A stretch of DNA of 64,000 bases, from contig NZ_FOSK01000005.1 in the NCBI RefSeq assembly GCF_900114245.1, forward strand, positions 310,001 to 374,000, in the 5' to 3' direction. The position numbers and the translations under genes are program-made. A model generated the notes under the pieces. That model had not been told where the DNA came from and searched no databases. It saw nothing but the letters and a program-made list of their open reading frames with translations. Shown piece after piece: positions 17,038-27,900 of this stretch. How positions within the stretch are numbered: position 1 is the first letter of the stretch; each line of letters opens with the position of its first letter. This DNA comes from Pseudovibrio ascidiaceicola (GTDB lineage: Bacteria; Pseudomonadota; Alphaproteobacteria; Rhizobiales; Stappiaceae).

Positions 17038-18338
17038 TTGTCACTCCAGTAACAATTTGCCGGGATAGGAACGCCGGCAGCCTTCGCTTGTTCCAGACGC
17101 GGCGGCGTTTCAACAAACGCACCATGTCCGTTGACGCCATCCTCCAGAATGCGCTTTACAAACTCTTGCGCCGCGATCTTGCGACCTTCGGAATTGAAAA
17201 AGCTTCCATGCACTTGAATGGTATGCCCCATAAGCTTTTCCAGATCGTGATAAAGGTCAGCATCGGGTAGAGCTGGTTCCCTCCAAAAGTCGTCCAGAGA
17301 ACGCTGGTCCGTCAATCCGGCAATATCATAGACAGCAATACCCATGGCTTTCACCGGTACACCGCTCTTCAGCGCTTCCATGCCGACCGTGCTGTTCACC
17401 AGCACGCACCCGCGCGAGTGCCTGAGCAACTGATTTAGATTGCCACCATCAATAATGATTGTGCGCTCCAAGCAACCGAACTCTGCCGCAATTTCGCGAA
17501 TGACCTTCGGCCAGTTCTCAACGTTGTTGTCAAACGGGTGCAGTTTGAACACCAGCTTGCTCTCAGCTGAGGCACTTTGGGAAAACGTACTGTAAAGCTC
17601 GCGAATGAAGCCCGACAGGTGCTTGTAGTGCGAGTGGTGCCTGATTTGATAATCGCCCTGCATCTGCATGGGGACGACAAAATACTCGGCCTGCTCCTGG
17701 ATTAGCGTGTTGACCGCCTCGTCCGCTTCTTGTCCAAGCCGTTTCTGGCGCATCAGACGTGGAATGTAGCTGAAATAATCTCGCAACGGATGATAGTAGC
17801 GGTCTCGCTGGTAAAACGGAAACAGGTACGGGAAGAAGATTGGAATCAGGTTGCAGATGACTTCATTGGTCGCTTCCTGCAAAAACGCATGCGGAAAATG
17901 GCTGGTTGGTTTCAGTTCTGGTAAGTTAGCTGCGCTTTGTTTTATCTTTGCCGGGTCATTCGGGAAGTGCGAATACACCCCCATGCCACCACGCTCCAGG
18001 GTAATCCAATCCGGACGCATATAACCAAATTCATAGGCAAACGTGTTTATGCCCCGCTGCATCGCCACATCATGCGCAATCCGATGGTATGGCCGCCGAT
18101 CTGCATAATAGAGAATGTCCGTGATGCCATTCTCATCAATCAACCGCTCCAGCCTACTTTGCCAGTTCTTCAACCGCCCCCAATAGGCTTGCGCACCCAA
18201 CCCAACGCGAAAATACCAATCACTGAGCGAAAAATTAACAATGGTATACTTGACGTTATGGGCTTCAAACTCTTCAACAAGCGCCCGACAAAAGGCAGAA
18301 GGATGTGACTGTAAAATAAGAACTGATCGAACTGTCAT
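17034..18338 (-). CDS. Capsule polysaccharide biosynthesis/export protein, KpsS-like (copy 1)
   Basis: About 434 residues from ATG 18338; a GTG four codons upstream is possible. Same family as the preceding entry, with YADRRPYHRIAHD, EFGYMRPDWITLERGG, KLHPFDN and VNSTVGMEALKSGVPVK. Known KpsS-type enzymes act at the cytoplasmic face and transfer Kdo onto a lysophosphatidylglycerol acceptor. In this genome the acceptor may instead be the product of the linked rkpA/G/H-like genes (inference). It starts 17 bases after the KpsT gene ends, in the same operon. Confidence 0.85.
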   Translation of the reverse strand: MTVRSVLILQSHPSAFCRALVEEFEAHNVKYTIVNFSLSDWYFRVGLGAQAYWGRLKNWQSRLERLIDENGITDILYYADRRPYHRIAHDVAMQRGINTFAYEFGYMRPDWITLERGGMGVYSHFPNDPAKIKQSAANLPELKPTSHFPHAFLQEATNEVICNLIPIFFPYLFPFYQRDRYYHPLRDYFSYIPRLMRQKRLGQEADEAVNTLIQEQAEYFVVPMQMQGDYQIRHHSHYKHLSGFIRELYSTFSQSASAESKLVFKLHPFDNNVENWPKVIREIAAEFGCLERTIIIDGGNLNQLLRHSRGCVLVNSTVGMEALKSGVPVKAMGIAVYDIAGLTDQRSLDDFWREPALPDADLYHDLEKLMGHTIQVHGSFFNSEGRKIAAQEFVKRILEDGVNGHGAFVETPPRLEQAKAAGVPIPANCYWSDK

Positions 18339-18354
18339 AGCGCCTATCACTCAG

Positions 18355-19011
18355 CTACTTAAGCTGATTTTCCCGATGCTGAGCAAGCGCTTCATCGACA
18401 GAGTCATACATTGTCAACTCACCTTCATGCAGCAGGCATGCTGAGTCGCAGAGTTTCTTGATCGTGGCTTCGGAGTGCGAGATCATAATGATGTTCGCGT
18501 GCTTAAGTTTGGTCTCAAAAACCTCATCACACTTACGCTTAAATCGCGCATCTCCCACAGCTGTAATTTCATCAATTAAATAACATTCAAAATTCACAGC
18601 CATACTGACACCAAACGCCAAACGTGCCTTCATTCCGCTTGAGTATGTCCGTATCGGAAGTGTCATAGACGGTCCAAGCTCGGAAAACTCTTCCACGAAG
18701 TCGACCATCCGTTCGGTATCTTCACCATACATACGTGCAACGAAACGGACGTTTTCAATACCAGTCATATTCCCGGAAAACCCGCCGCCGAAACCAAGTG
18801 GCCAGGACACTTTAACATTGCGTTTTATTCGACCACTATCAGGCAATTCCGCTCCCGCAATCAGGCGCATGAATGTAGACTTACCAGCTCCATTATGTCC
18901 AAGGATACCAACATTTCTCCCACTAGGAAAACGTGTGGTGATGCCTCTTAATATGGTCTTGGTCACACCTTTAAGACGGTATGTTTTCCGCACATCTAGA
19001 AATTCTATCAT
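18355..19011 (-). CDS. kpsT: Capsule exporter ATP-binding protein, KpsT/CtrD-like
   Basis: 218 residues, the small size typical of KpsT. The start is ATG 19011, whose A is shared with the stop of the permease gene (TAATG). Walker A is GHNGAGKST with K44, the signature YSSGMKARL, Walker B CYLIDEI and the switch histidine in MISHS. The WPLGFGGGFSGNMTG stretch is characteristic of polysaccharide exporters. It drives export of the lipid-linked capsule through the KpsM-like permease. Confidence 0.92.
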   Translation of the reverse strand: MIEFLDVRKTYRLKGVTKTILRGITTRFPSGRNVGILGHNGAGKSTFMRLIAGAELPDSGRIKRNVKVSWPLGFGGGFSGNMTGIENVRFVARMYGEDTERMVDFVEEFSELGPSMTLPIRTYSSGMKARLAFGVSMAVNFECYLIDEITAVGDARFKRKCDEVFETKLKHANIIMISHSEATIKKLCDSACLLHEGELTMYDSVDEALAQHRENQLK

Positions 19012-19778
19012 TAGATTGACTTCTTTCGATATAATCGTTCTCCGAACAAGCCAAATAAAAGAAGAACTATAGTGCAAGTGAGAAGATAGGATTTACTCAA
19101 AACAACACTGTCGTAGTTTCCATAGTAGCCTTCTCGAAACCACTCTATTCCGTGAAGAATAGGGTTCCACGCGAGCAACTTAACGACATGGGTTGGAAAG
19201 TCACTTGGTACATAAAAAATGCCAGAAAGAAAGAAAAGTGGCTTACTTATTATAGATTCTAACTGCTTCCAGGTTGGCCAAAGTCTGAATAATACAGCAT
19301 TCGTTGTCCCTGCTCCCAGCCCAAGGAAGCTAAGTACCAAAAATGCCGTCGCACACTGCTCAATCCGCACCGGCGTTGACGCATCATCACCCCAAATTAT
19401 CATCGTGAAAAACACAATAATAATCATGAGATACGTCAGCACAATTAAGATGTATTTAGAGATAAGAATATCAGTTTCGTTCACAAGTGGATAGCTCAGT
19501 AGGCCACGGCTTGCGTTTATCGCTGTCATGAGAGAGCTTGAGAGCTTTGAGTATGTTTGAAATGGCAAAATGCCTGTCGCGAAGAAGAGCGCGAAGCTGG
19601 TTCCAAAAGCTGGAGATTTTCCGATACTTGAAAATATAAGCACCAGAACAAGCGTGCTGAGAGCTGGATTAACAATCGCCCAAAGATACCCCAATTGAGT
19701 ATCGCCGAACGCTGTTCTTGTTTCACGAAGGACTAACGCAGCGATAACCCGTGCTTGTGTAGTGATAACGCCGTCCAT
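19011..19778 (-). CDS. kpsM: Capsule exporter permease, KpsM/CtrC-like (ABC-2)
   Basis: 255 residues with about six membrane helices. The ABC-2 polysaccharide exporter pattern is seen in TRTAFGDTQLGYLWAIVNPAL near the N-terminus and in FFLSGIFYVPSDFPTHVVKLLAWNPILHGIEW near residues 190-220. The segments around helices 5-6 and the periplasmic loop match KpsM. It is translationally coupled to kpsT and lies 10 bases after the KpsE-like gene. Confidence 0.92.
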   Translation of the reverse strand: MDGVITTQARVIAALVLRETRTAFGDTQLGYLWAIVNPALSTLVLVLIFSSIGKSPAFGTSFALFFATGILPFQTYSKLSSSLMTAINASRGLLSYPLVNETDILISKYILIVLTYLMIIIVFFTMIIWGDDASTPVRIEQCATAFLVLSFLGLGAGTTNAVLFRLWPTWKQLESIISKPLFFLSGIFYVPSDFPTHVVKLLAWNPILHGIEWFREGYYGNYDSVVLSKSYLLTCTIVLLLFGLFGERLYRKKSI

Positions 19779-19788
19779 GCTCTCTAAA

Positions 19789-21162
19789 CTATTTCAAGTG
19801 GTCGCGGATTGAGTAAGCTATAACAGTAACAAGTGCCCAGATGGCGAGTAACCCAAGAAATAGAATGAGTGAATTGATCAAGCGTCTTGGATAAATTGCT
19901 TCTTGTGGCTTTGAAGGCGGTTTGAAAACAGCGAGATATCTTTGTTGGCGATCTGCTTCAGCTCGAGAACGCTCTAAGCCAGCAAGCGCAGCAGTATACG
20001 CCTGTTGGGCAAACTCCTGCTCTACAACTAACTCTTCGTAATTCGCTAACAATGCAGACAATGAAGACAGGCGATCCGCCCCTTCAGTTGCTTGCTGCAG
20101 TGGCGTTGGGTTTCTTCCGCTGATTTCGTCGCGTTTGTTCAAAATTTGCTTGATTAAAACTTCTTCTTGCTTCCGTAACTGCCGGATTGTTGGCGAGCTT
20201 TCGTCGATTGTCCCAACAAGTGTGGCTAAACGTGACCTTGTGTCCAGAAGTTGCTTTTCGAGACCTGCTATGAGTTCAATTTGTACTTCAGCGTTTTTGG
20301 TCGGATCAATGGAACTTTCTGCGCTACGAAAATTCTTCATGCGCATACGTATCATTTTCAATCTCAACTCCGCACGACGGACTTCTTCTTCTGCAAATTT
20401 TACGGCGTCACGGCGCGCGTTTTGAGAAAGAGTATTCACAAGCTCAGAGCCGTATGAGAGAACACGCGATGCAATACGTTCAGTCATTTCTGGCGAAAAT
20501 GCTTGGACCTCTACTTCGATGATACTCGATGTATTGTCGAAGCTCGTGGTAATCATTGACTGCCAATATTCGACGAGTTCTTCAATTGGCATACTTTGAT
20601 CAAGGCGATAGATGAAATCGACACTATCCTCGCTGAGATGACTCAATATACCTTCGTCTTTGGACAGACGCTCAACGACTTCTCGACCTTCCAGATAATC
20701 CATCAGGATAAAGGAGTCAGTGGTTGTGGTACCCACGCTGGCTAAACCAGTTAAAGCTCCTAAGAAGTCTCCCCCAGCAGATGAGCCGTCCATTCCGCGC
20801 ACTGAGAAGCCAATTGTCGACGAATAACGATCCGATGCAATTAATAGGAAATATGTCGCTCCAAGAAGGCTCGGAAGAAGAACCATAAGTGCGAATGAAA
20901 GAGCCAGAATTTTTCGTCTTAACTGCTGAGGTCTTAAACCACGCAGGTTGAAAAGGTTTTTTGCACTTGTGTCTGCTTCCTGCCATTTCTTCTCAATTGG
21001 AAGCGCAACAACTGATGCGACTTTTTTGAGAGGAGACTTCGGCTTTGGTGCAGGCACTGCTGCTTTTGTAGCATTTAAATCTTGTGAAGGTAACTTGTTG
21101 CTGGAAGCCTTCGGCGGTGCAGGACGGATTTCTGCAACTTTTGCCGTTGTCCCTTTTTCCAT
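19789..21162 (-). CDS. kpsE: Capsule export inner-membrane protein, KpsE/CtrB-like
   Basis: 457 residues. An N-terminal Pro/Ala/Lys-rich cytoplasmic segment (1-95) precedes a first membrane helix (about 96-118). A long periplasmic coiled-coil domain follows (about 240-400), then a second membrane helix near the C-terminus (about 430-452). This is the polysaccharide co-polymerase/export layout of KpsE, BexC and CtrB. The periplasmic part bridges the KpsMT transporter to the outer-membrane KpsD-like channel. The Pro-rich extension is longer than in E. coli KpsE. Confidence 0.9.
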   Translation of the reverse strand: MEKGTTAKVAEIRPAPPKASSNKLPSQDLNATKAAVPAPKPKSPLKKVASVVALPIEKKWQEADTSAKNLFNLRGLRPQQLRRKILALSFALMVLLPSLLGATYFLLIASDRYSSTIGFSVRGMDGSSAGGDFLGALTGLASVGTTTTDSFILMDYLEGREVVERLSKDEGILSHLSEDSVDFIYRLDQSMPIEELVEYWQSMITTSFDNTSSIIEVEVQAFSPEMTERIASRVLSYGSELVNTLSQNARRDAVKFAEEEVRRAELRLKMIRMRMKNFRSAESSIDPTKNAEVQIELIAGLEKQLLDTRSRLATLVGTIDESSPTIRQLRKQEEVLIKQILNKRDEISGRNPTPLQQATEGADRLSSLSALLANYEELVVEQEFAQQAYTAALAGLERSRAEADRQQRYLAVFKPPSKPQEAIYPRRLINSLILFLGLLAIWALVTVIAYSIRDHLK

Positions 21163-21337
21163 GCCGGTTCATCACCTTTTTAATCGTTAACTAATCGTCG
21201 CGTGAAGCGTGCGCCAAACTTTTTAAAATGAAAACAGCAAAGTTTGATCGAATCATATCACGGCTAGCCGAATTGAGAAGTGCATTTTGGCTCCATAACA
21301 ATAGCTAGATCGTTTATGTGTTCAGATAACCTCAAAT

Positions 21338-22519
21338 TTAGAAGGTGCTTGCTGTTTTACCGATGGCTAACGTACCGCTTAAGATTCTGATGAACTTGTT
21401 AAGCTCGGCGCCGTAAGCGCTAGAAACATAGACTACGTCCTTATCACGGAGAGAGAAAAGTTGGCCTTTGAAGTAGGAACGTGCATCTCTCATATTCAAG
21501 CGGTAAATCACAGGAACCTTGCCTGAACTTGCTCCAGCATACTCAGACTTGAGTTGAGAGATCACTTGAGGATCTTCATAACGGAAGACAAAGAGGCCCT
21601 GAGAATTTGCTGCGTTCTGATCTAGTCCGCCGATACGACCCAATGCTTCAACGAGTGAAACATTCGACGCCTGGATAGGATATTCTCCTACTTTCGGGAC
21701 TGCACCAAATGCTGTGAAGGTTTGAGGGTCGTGCGTTACGAAAATTCTATCTCCCGGACGGACATAAACATTTTCCTCGTTGCTCTGGAAAACCGTGCTG
21801 AGCAATTGCTTTGCTTGGCGTCCGTTGCGTGAAATAGATACGTAGCTCTCAGTCGCAGGTGAAGCGTTGCCGCCTGCGTTTGCCACCACATCAAGTAAGC
21901 GTTTCCCGCTTAGATCTAATGGATATTGGCCAGGCTTCTTTACTGCGCCATTCACGGTGACCAAGCTGCTAGCATTTTGCTTCAGTGTAACAATGACTTG
22001 AGGATTGGTTGCTTTGCGGTCAAGCGCAACCTGGAGCGCTTCTTGTAGCCGCTCGACAGATTTTCCGCGTGCATTTACCTTACCTACATATGGTATTGTA
22101 ATTGCACCACTTTGGTTCACCATAAATGGGCCTAGTTCGACACCCCCGGCTTGTCCATTCGGTGTAAATAGCCGATCATTGCCTTGTTCCCAGACGACGA
22201 CTGAAACAGTATCGCCAACGCCAACGATATGCTTTGGCGCCCATTTCCCACCCGTGAAGACTTTTGACAACCCGTTTGGTTGATAAGCTGAAAGCACTGA
22301 TACAACCGAATCGTCGAGATCGATTAGATGGTAGTCAAAAGGTTCTGTGCGTCGTTCAGAAGATGCCGCTTGGATTTCTGAAGATACAGGACCAGCAGAA
22401 GGCAATGCAGCGCAGCCGGACAAAATGCCTAAAATGGGAGCAATGACAGCGAGGGATTTAGAAAAACCTGAAGATCCTTGGATCGACCGTAACTGGGTCG
22501 AATTGGGAAATAATTTCAT
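21338..22519 (-). CDS. kpsD: Polysaccharide export outer-membrane lipoprotein, KpsD/CtrA/Wza-like
   Basis: 393 residues from ATG 22519. A lipoprotein signal ends in the lipobox ILSGC with C36 as the acylated residue. A poly_export domain follows (VGVGDTVSVVVWEQ, then PFMVNQSGAITIPYVGKV). Two or three SLBB domains then occur (VTVNGAVKKPGQYPL, FTAFGAVPKVGEYPI). It forms the outer-membrane exit channel. A 175-base gap separates it from kpsE, so the downstream genes may have an extra promoter. It is the first gene of the export operon, divergent from the SDR gene. Confidence 0.92.
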   Translation of the reverse strand: MKLFPNSTQLRSIQGSSGFSKSLAVIAPILGILSGCAALPSAGPVSSEIQAASSERRTEPFDYHLIDLDDSVVSVLSAYQPNGLSKVFTGGKWAPKHIVGVGDTVSVVVWEQGNDRLFTPNGQAGGVELGPFMVNQSGAITIPYVGKVNARGKSVERLQEALQVALDRKATNPQVIVTLKQNASSLVTVNGAVKKPGQYPLDLSGKRLLDVVANAGGNASPATESYVSISRNGRQAKQLLSTVFQSNEENVYVRPGDRIFVTHDPQTFTAFGAVPKVGEYPIQASNVSLVEALGRIGGLDQNAANSQGLFVFRYEDPQVISQLKSEYAGASSGKVPVIYRLNMRDARSYFKGQLFSLRDKDVVYVSSAYGAELNKFIRILSGTLAIGKTASTF

Positions 22520-22763
22520 AAAACTTCTATCCACTTTGCTGCCGGATCAAAAATACGCACGACAAAAATATCCAGCCTTAATAGAGGGATTAATATCTCA
22601 ATCTGAGATAGAATTCAAATTTAGTGTCCGAAACAAGTTCAACGGCCTGTTGTTTTCTCTGGAGAAAGTCATACTCTGTGTGAGTGCTTAGAAAACTTAG
22701 TTGCGCGTTAACTATCTGTTTGCCAAAACGAATGAAATTCGTGTTGTTTGGAGCCCCTTTTTT

Positions 22764-23531
22764 ATGTCCATCGCTAGATCGATTCTCATCACTGGTGCAA
22801 GCTCCGGTCTTGGAAGAGCTTTGGCTGTTTCCTACGCGGGTGAAGGCGTAACTCTCTGTCTTACAGGGAGAAATGAGGAGCGGTTGCTTGAGACTGTGCG
22901 TGAGGTTGAGCGAGGCGGGAGCCAGGTGTTCTGGAAAGCGCTTGATGTTTGCGATGCGGTGGCTCTTCAAAGTTGGGTTCAGGAGTTGGAGCAACAGACT
23001 CCGCTGGATTTAGTCATCTCTAATGCAGGTATCACGGGGTCACATGAGGTTGATGGGGCCGTCGAGACGGCAGAGACAGCACATGCTCAGATTGCGACGA
23101 ATCTTGGGGGAGCTGTCAATGTTTTGACAGCGGTCGCACCATATATGCAGCAGCGCAAAAGCGGTCGAATTGCATTGATCAGCTCCTTGGCAGGAATGCA
23201 GCCGATATCTGATGGGCCTGCCTATGGGGCCTCAAAAGCGGGGGTGATCGCGTATGGTGAAGCGATGCGGGACCACCTTTATAAGTGGGGGGTGTCGGTA
23301 TCCGTGATCTGTCCGGGATATATTCTGACGCCGATGGCCGATCAGTTCAGAAGCTGGCGCCCTTATGAATACACAGCCGAGCAAGCTGCTGCTTCAATCA
23401 AAAAAGCAGTTGCACGGAAAAAGGCATTTTATGCGTTCCCGTGGCAGCTGGCTCTGAGTATTCGTATTGGGAAACTGCTGCCGTGGAAATTGCGTCGGTT
23501 GGCAAATCAGCGCTTCAATTATCAGCGCTGA
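22764..23531 (+). CDS. rkpH: Short-chain dehydrogenase/reductase, RkpH-like
   Basis: 255 residues from ATG 22764, preceded by TTTGGAG. A Rossmann motif TGASSGLG (10-17), NAG at 87-89 and the catalytic S140/S141, Y154 and K158 (YGASK) make it a complete classical SDR. In S. meliloti, rkpH encodes an SDR next to rkpA and rkpG and is needed for K polysaccharide. Here it is convergent with rkpG, ending 17 bases from that gene's stop. By analogy with 3-ketosphinganine reductase it would reduce the ketone made by the oxoamine synthase to a 2-amino-3-hydroxy lipid (inference). Confidence 0.78.
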   Translation: MSIARSILITGASSGLGRALAVSYAGEGVTLCLTGRNEERLLETVREVERGGSQVFWKALDVCDAVALQSWVQELEQQTPLDLVISNAGITGSHEVDGAVETAETAHAQIATNLGGAVNVLTAVAPYMQQRKSGRIALISSLAGMQPISDGPAYGASKAGVIAYGEAMRDHLYKWGVSVSVICPGYILTPMADQFRSWRPYEYTAEQAAASIKKAVARKKAFYAFPWQLALSIRIGKLLPWKLRRLANQRFNYQR

Positions 23532-23548
23532 TTTATTCGTCTTGTTTA

Positions 23549-24910
23549 CTAGGCTGACATAACTTGTTGAATTGAAATAGGATTACTATCGTAATTCGCT
23601 ATTTCATCATTCACCAGCTCGATCGCCTGATCCAGTTGCTCTTCTGTATGTTCTGAGGTGATGAAGAAGCGCAGACGAGCTGATTTTTCTGGAACTGCCG
23701 GATAGATAATTGGCAATACATTGAGCCCACGATCAAGCAGGCGCGCAGCCAAAACAGTTGCCTTCAAAGAGTCGCCCATCATGATCGGGACAACCGCGCA
23801 GCCTTGACTGACACCAGTATCAAGACCTGCGGTCTGAGCCTTTTCAAGGAAATATTGCCCGTTTGACTGTGCTGCCTGTACCCGGTGAGGCTCTGCTTCC
23901 ATCAAACGGATGGCCTCACAAACCGCAGCTGCGATTGGGGGCGCAATACCAACACTGAACACGAAGCCAGAAGCTGTGAGTTTGAGGTAGTCAACCAAAT
24001 CACTACAGCCTGCGATGTAACCGCCGCACCCTGCCAATGTTTTGGAAAACGTGCCCATCCAGATATCGACATCTCTTGGGTCAACCTGAAAATGCTCGGC
24101 GAGGCCGCGGCCTGTCTCTCCGAGAATGCCGATAGAGTGCGCCTCATCGACCATGAGCCAGGCACCGTATTTCTTTTTAATCTCAATCAGACGTGGAAGA
24201 TCCGGATAGTCTCCGTCCATCGAGTAAACGCCTTCAACCACGATCAGTGTACGTGGATGTTTATGGGCGCGGAGCTCCAGAATGTTTTCCAGAGCCTCAA
24301 AATTGTTATGAGGGAAGGACTGGCGAACAGCACCGGAGAGCTTTGCTCCCGTGACGATGCTGTTGTGAATGTAGCTGTCGTGAATGATCAAGTCATCCGG
24401 CTGCATCAGTTGGCCGATGCTGGTGACGTTGGTTGCATGGCCACTGACAAAAGCGACAGAACTTTCAACGCCGTGCATCCGAGCAATGAGCTCTTCCAGC
24501 TCAGTATGAATCACGCGCTCGCCAGCAACAACCCGGCTGGCACTGGCTGAAATGCCATAGTGGTCGACAGCTGTTTTGGCAGCTTCCTGAACCTTCTCGT
24601 GCCCATTCAGACCCAGATAATCGTAGGAGGAGAAATTAAGATAAGTTTCTCCGTCAATCAGCGTCGTTGCCCCAGCACGTGCGTCATGGGCACGGAAAAA
24701 AGGATTGTTGATCTGCAACAGATCAGCTGCTGCCTTCTGAAGGCGAATTTCCTTAAACCCCGGAAGGTCTGCAAATTTGGGAGCGATTGCTTCAGCAGCT
24801 TGAGGTTTTGTAGCCTTTTGCTTTGGAAGCGCAGACTTTGAGCGCCTGACAGCGCTCAAAGCATTCAATCGATCATCTTTGCTTAGTTTTTTCTTGTCTG
24901 ATTTGGCCAT
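23549..24910 (-). CDS. rkpG: Alpha-oxoamine synthase (BioF/serine palmitoyltransferase family), RkpG-like
   Basis: 453 residues of PLP-dependent fold type I. The PLP lysine is K290 in GTFSKTLAGCGG, the ring-stacking and phosphate contacts lie around D255/H258 in VDEAHSIG, and GHATN is at about 157-161. A 50-residue basic N-terminal extension precedes the enzyme core. The start shares a base with the PKS stop (TAATG), so the two are coupled. The family condenses an amino acid with an acyl thioester and releases CO2. Given the PKS without thioesterase upstream, it most likely offloads the chain from the PKS carrier domain as an alpha-aminoketone. It corresponds to rkpG of S. meliloti. Confidence 0.87.
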   Translation of the reverse strand: MAKSDKKKLSKDDRLNALSAVRRSKSALPKQKATKPQAAEAIAPKFADLPGFKEIRLQKAAADLLQINNPFFRAHDARAGATTLIDGETYLNFSSYDYLGLNGHEKVQEAAKTAVDHYGISASASRVVAGERVIHTELEELIARMHGVESSVAFVSGHATNVTSIGQLMQPDDLIIHDSYIHNSIVTGAKLSGAVRQSFPHNNFEALENILELRAHKHPRTLIVVEGVYSMDGDYPDLPRLIEIKKKYGAWLMVDEAHSIGILGETGRGLAEHFQVDPRDVDIWMGTFSKTLAGCGGYIAGCSDLVDYLKLTASGFVFSVGIAPPIAAAVCEAIRLMEAEPHRVQAAQSNGQYFLEKAQTAGLDTGVSQGCAVVPIMMGDSLKATVLAARLLDRGLNVLPIIYPAVPEKSARLRFFITSEHTEEQLDQAIELVNDEIANYDSNPISIQQVMSA

Positions 24911-27900
24911 TAATTCAAAAGTCTTGCAGTTTTGTCCTGATGAGTATCGAGGATTTCGCGAACAGTTGATTTTTGAGCGTCATCCAGATCATCGGAAAGG
25001 TGTTGGCTGGCAAGAACGCTGTGAGATCCCTCCTCAGCAGAAGCCTCTCCACCCTCGCGTTTGCGAAGTTTTTGTAGGATCTGTGCAGCAAAGTCATCCA
25101 AACACGTTCCGCCTGAGATAGATACCAGCGGAATCTCCAGATTGAAGCGTTTTTGAATTCCCATTCTGAGTTCCAGACCCATCAAGGAATCCATTCCAAA
25201 CTCCGCAAGTGGGCGTTGATGAGAGATGTCTTCTGCCGGAAGGCGGAGGATGCGTCCAATTTCACCGGCAAGGATATGAGCGACAATCTCTTTGGCCTCT
25301 GTATCCGACTTGCCCTCAATGAGAGACAGAATATCGGTAGAACCGTCGCTGTCTCCATCCGTATCACTTCGTCCCACGATTTCGCGGAAGAGAGGCTTGC
25401 TCAGCAATGATAGAGACTGGTGAGCTGCCGCCCATGCAAAACGGCCAATATGAACCACAGCGCCTGGCGCAGACCCATCATCCTGCTCCATGGCAAGCTT
25501 GAGGATATCCAGACCTTCACGAGCTTTAATGGTTGCCTCGCCCAGATGCCTGGACAGTTTATCGGAGACCTCAGCATTTCTGGCAAGGAAACCCACATCG
25601 CCGATTGCACCCCAGCCGACAGCAATTGCTGGCTTGCCAGCTTTCCGTCGGGCTCTTGCAAGTCCTTCAAGATATCCGTTGGCGGCTACGTAATGAGATT
25701 GACCTGGGTTCCCGATGAGAGTAGTTGCTGAGGAAAACAGGATAAACTGGTCCAGCTCGTCCTGGCGGGTTAACTCATCCAGCAGACTAGCGCCCTGAAT
25801 TTTTGGTTCCAGAACTTTACGGAACCGTTTTTCATCCAGTTGTTGGATAATGCCATCATCCAACACCATCGCAGCATGGGTGATGCTCTTGAGTGGTGCG
25901 GACTGGCGCAGTTCGCTCAGCAAGCCGTGAACAGCTGTTCTATCCGTGACATCGCAGCTCACCGCGGAGACAGTTACGCCTTTTTCTGCCAAGGCCTCAA
26001 AAAGCTTTTCGTGTTGCTCGCTCACCTTTGCAGACCGGCTTGTCAGTGTAATGCGCCGTGCACCATTGTCAGCCAACCAGCGGCAGATTTCCAAGCCAAA
26101 GCCACCAAGACCACCGATCACCACATGATGACCATCCTGAGCGAACTTGAGAGAGGTGCGTTCCTGCGGAACCTTCACTTCCTCAGGCTTTGGCGGGGTA
26201 ATCAGGATCTTGCCGATGTGTCCGGACCGTTGCATGAGCCGGAAGGCATCCTGCACATTACGCCCTTCAAACACGCGGTGAGGCAATGGTGTGAAAGTGC
26301 CGTCCTTAATCAGCTCAAAGACATCTTCAATGAGCTTGCGTGCCAGATCACTATCATGCAGCAGGATCTGATCCAGATCGATACCGAAGTAAGAAACATT
26401 GCGACGGAACGGACGCAAACCGATCTTGGTGTTGGCATAATAGTCTCGTTTGCCAAGCTCAAGGAAGCGGCCAAACGGGCGTACAATGTTGATGCTTGCT
26501 TCCATCGCTTCGCCAGCAAGAGAGTTCAAGACTGAATGTACGCCTTTTCCATCGGTGAGTTCCATGACTTTGTCTGGGAACTGCAAACTGCGGGAATCAA
26601 GAATGTGATCAGCGCCGAGCAGGCGGAGGATCTCTCGTTTTTCTTCAGACCCGGCGGTTGCAATGACTCTTGCGCCGATATGCTTTGCAATTTGCAGTGC
26701 AGCAAGGCCAACGCCACCTGCGCCCCCGTGGATAAGGACCCACTGATCTTCTTTGAGTTCACCAAGATGGATGAGCGAGTAATAAGCGGTCAGGAATGCA
26801 ACTGGGTAAGTCGCAGCAGAGACAAGATCCTGACTTTGGTCAAGTTTCGCCACTGCAAACTTTGGACAGGTTACATAGGAAGAGTATCCACCAGACGTAA
26901 ATGCAACCACTTTGTCACCAACTGCCAGATCACCGGCATTCTTGCCAACACGTGTAACAGTACCTGAAATTTCCAAGCCGAGATTTGGTCCACCATAGCC
27001 ATCTTCAAGCGCTTCTTCTGGAAGCATGCCCAAAGTCCACATAACATCACGGAAGTTCAAACCAGTCGCGGCGACTTTAATCTCAACATGGTCCTCAGAG
27101 GGCTCAATACGTTGCTGCCCACGCCAGTTTAAATGGTTGAGGGAACCTGCCTCTGAGAAGTTCAGCTCAACATTCTCTGCAGGTTTCCAGGTGGATTGGC
27201 CAAACCCGGATTTAACACGCGAAACCACTCGGCTCTTTTGCGGCTGATGGAGTTCATTCTCCATGTTCTGGTAGAAAACAGCCTCCAAAATGTCAGAGGC
27301 AACGCCTTGGGCGCCTTTGTCGATGCAAACATCAAGGGCAAGTGGTGTCAGTTCAGGAGCTTCATTGCCAAGAACACGTGCAAAAGTCCATGCGGCACTC
27401 TGGGCTGGTGCTTCTTGCTCAGCGTTATGACCGCTGCCGCCTGGAGCAACAAGTGCGAGTTGACCAGCTAAGCCCGGATAAGCCTTTACGAGGCCAACAC
27501 AAGTTGCACAGCGCTTCATGACCTGGTCGACAGGTGCGTCACCTGCCTCGGCCAGACCATACAAGTGAATGATGGTCTTCAGCTCAGCATCAAGGAAGGC
27601 AGAACCTGCAAGAGCGGACTTCCAGCCATTCGCTTCATTGAGGTCGAACTGGTCACTATCCGCATCCAGAACCTTGATGTTGCAGGAGGACAAGCGTTCA
27701 TCATTCTGAATGGCCTGCGCAATTTCCTGTTCCAGCTTAGAATTACCCGCCAGAATGACCATAGCCTTGCTCTCAGGCAAATCGGCCGTTGGATCAAGCT
27801 GCTGACTTACGTCTACAGGTTTTGCAGTCGCATTCAGCAAAACAATTGATGCACCTTCTTTGAGTGCCTCAATTGCGATTGGAGCATTAAATGATGTTGA

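Noticed and set aside
22520-22763. Search for a shared operator between kpsD and rkpH
   Set aside because: The divergent region is AT-rich but I found no clear inverted or direct repeat to report.
25840-26535. A 231-codon + strand frame
   Set aside because: It is antisense to the ER/KR part of the PKS and follows that gene's codon structure.
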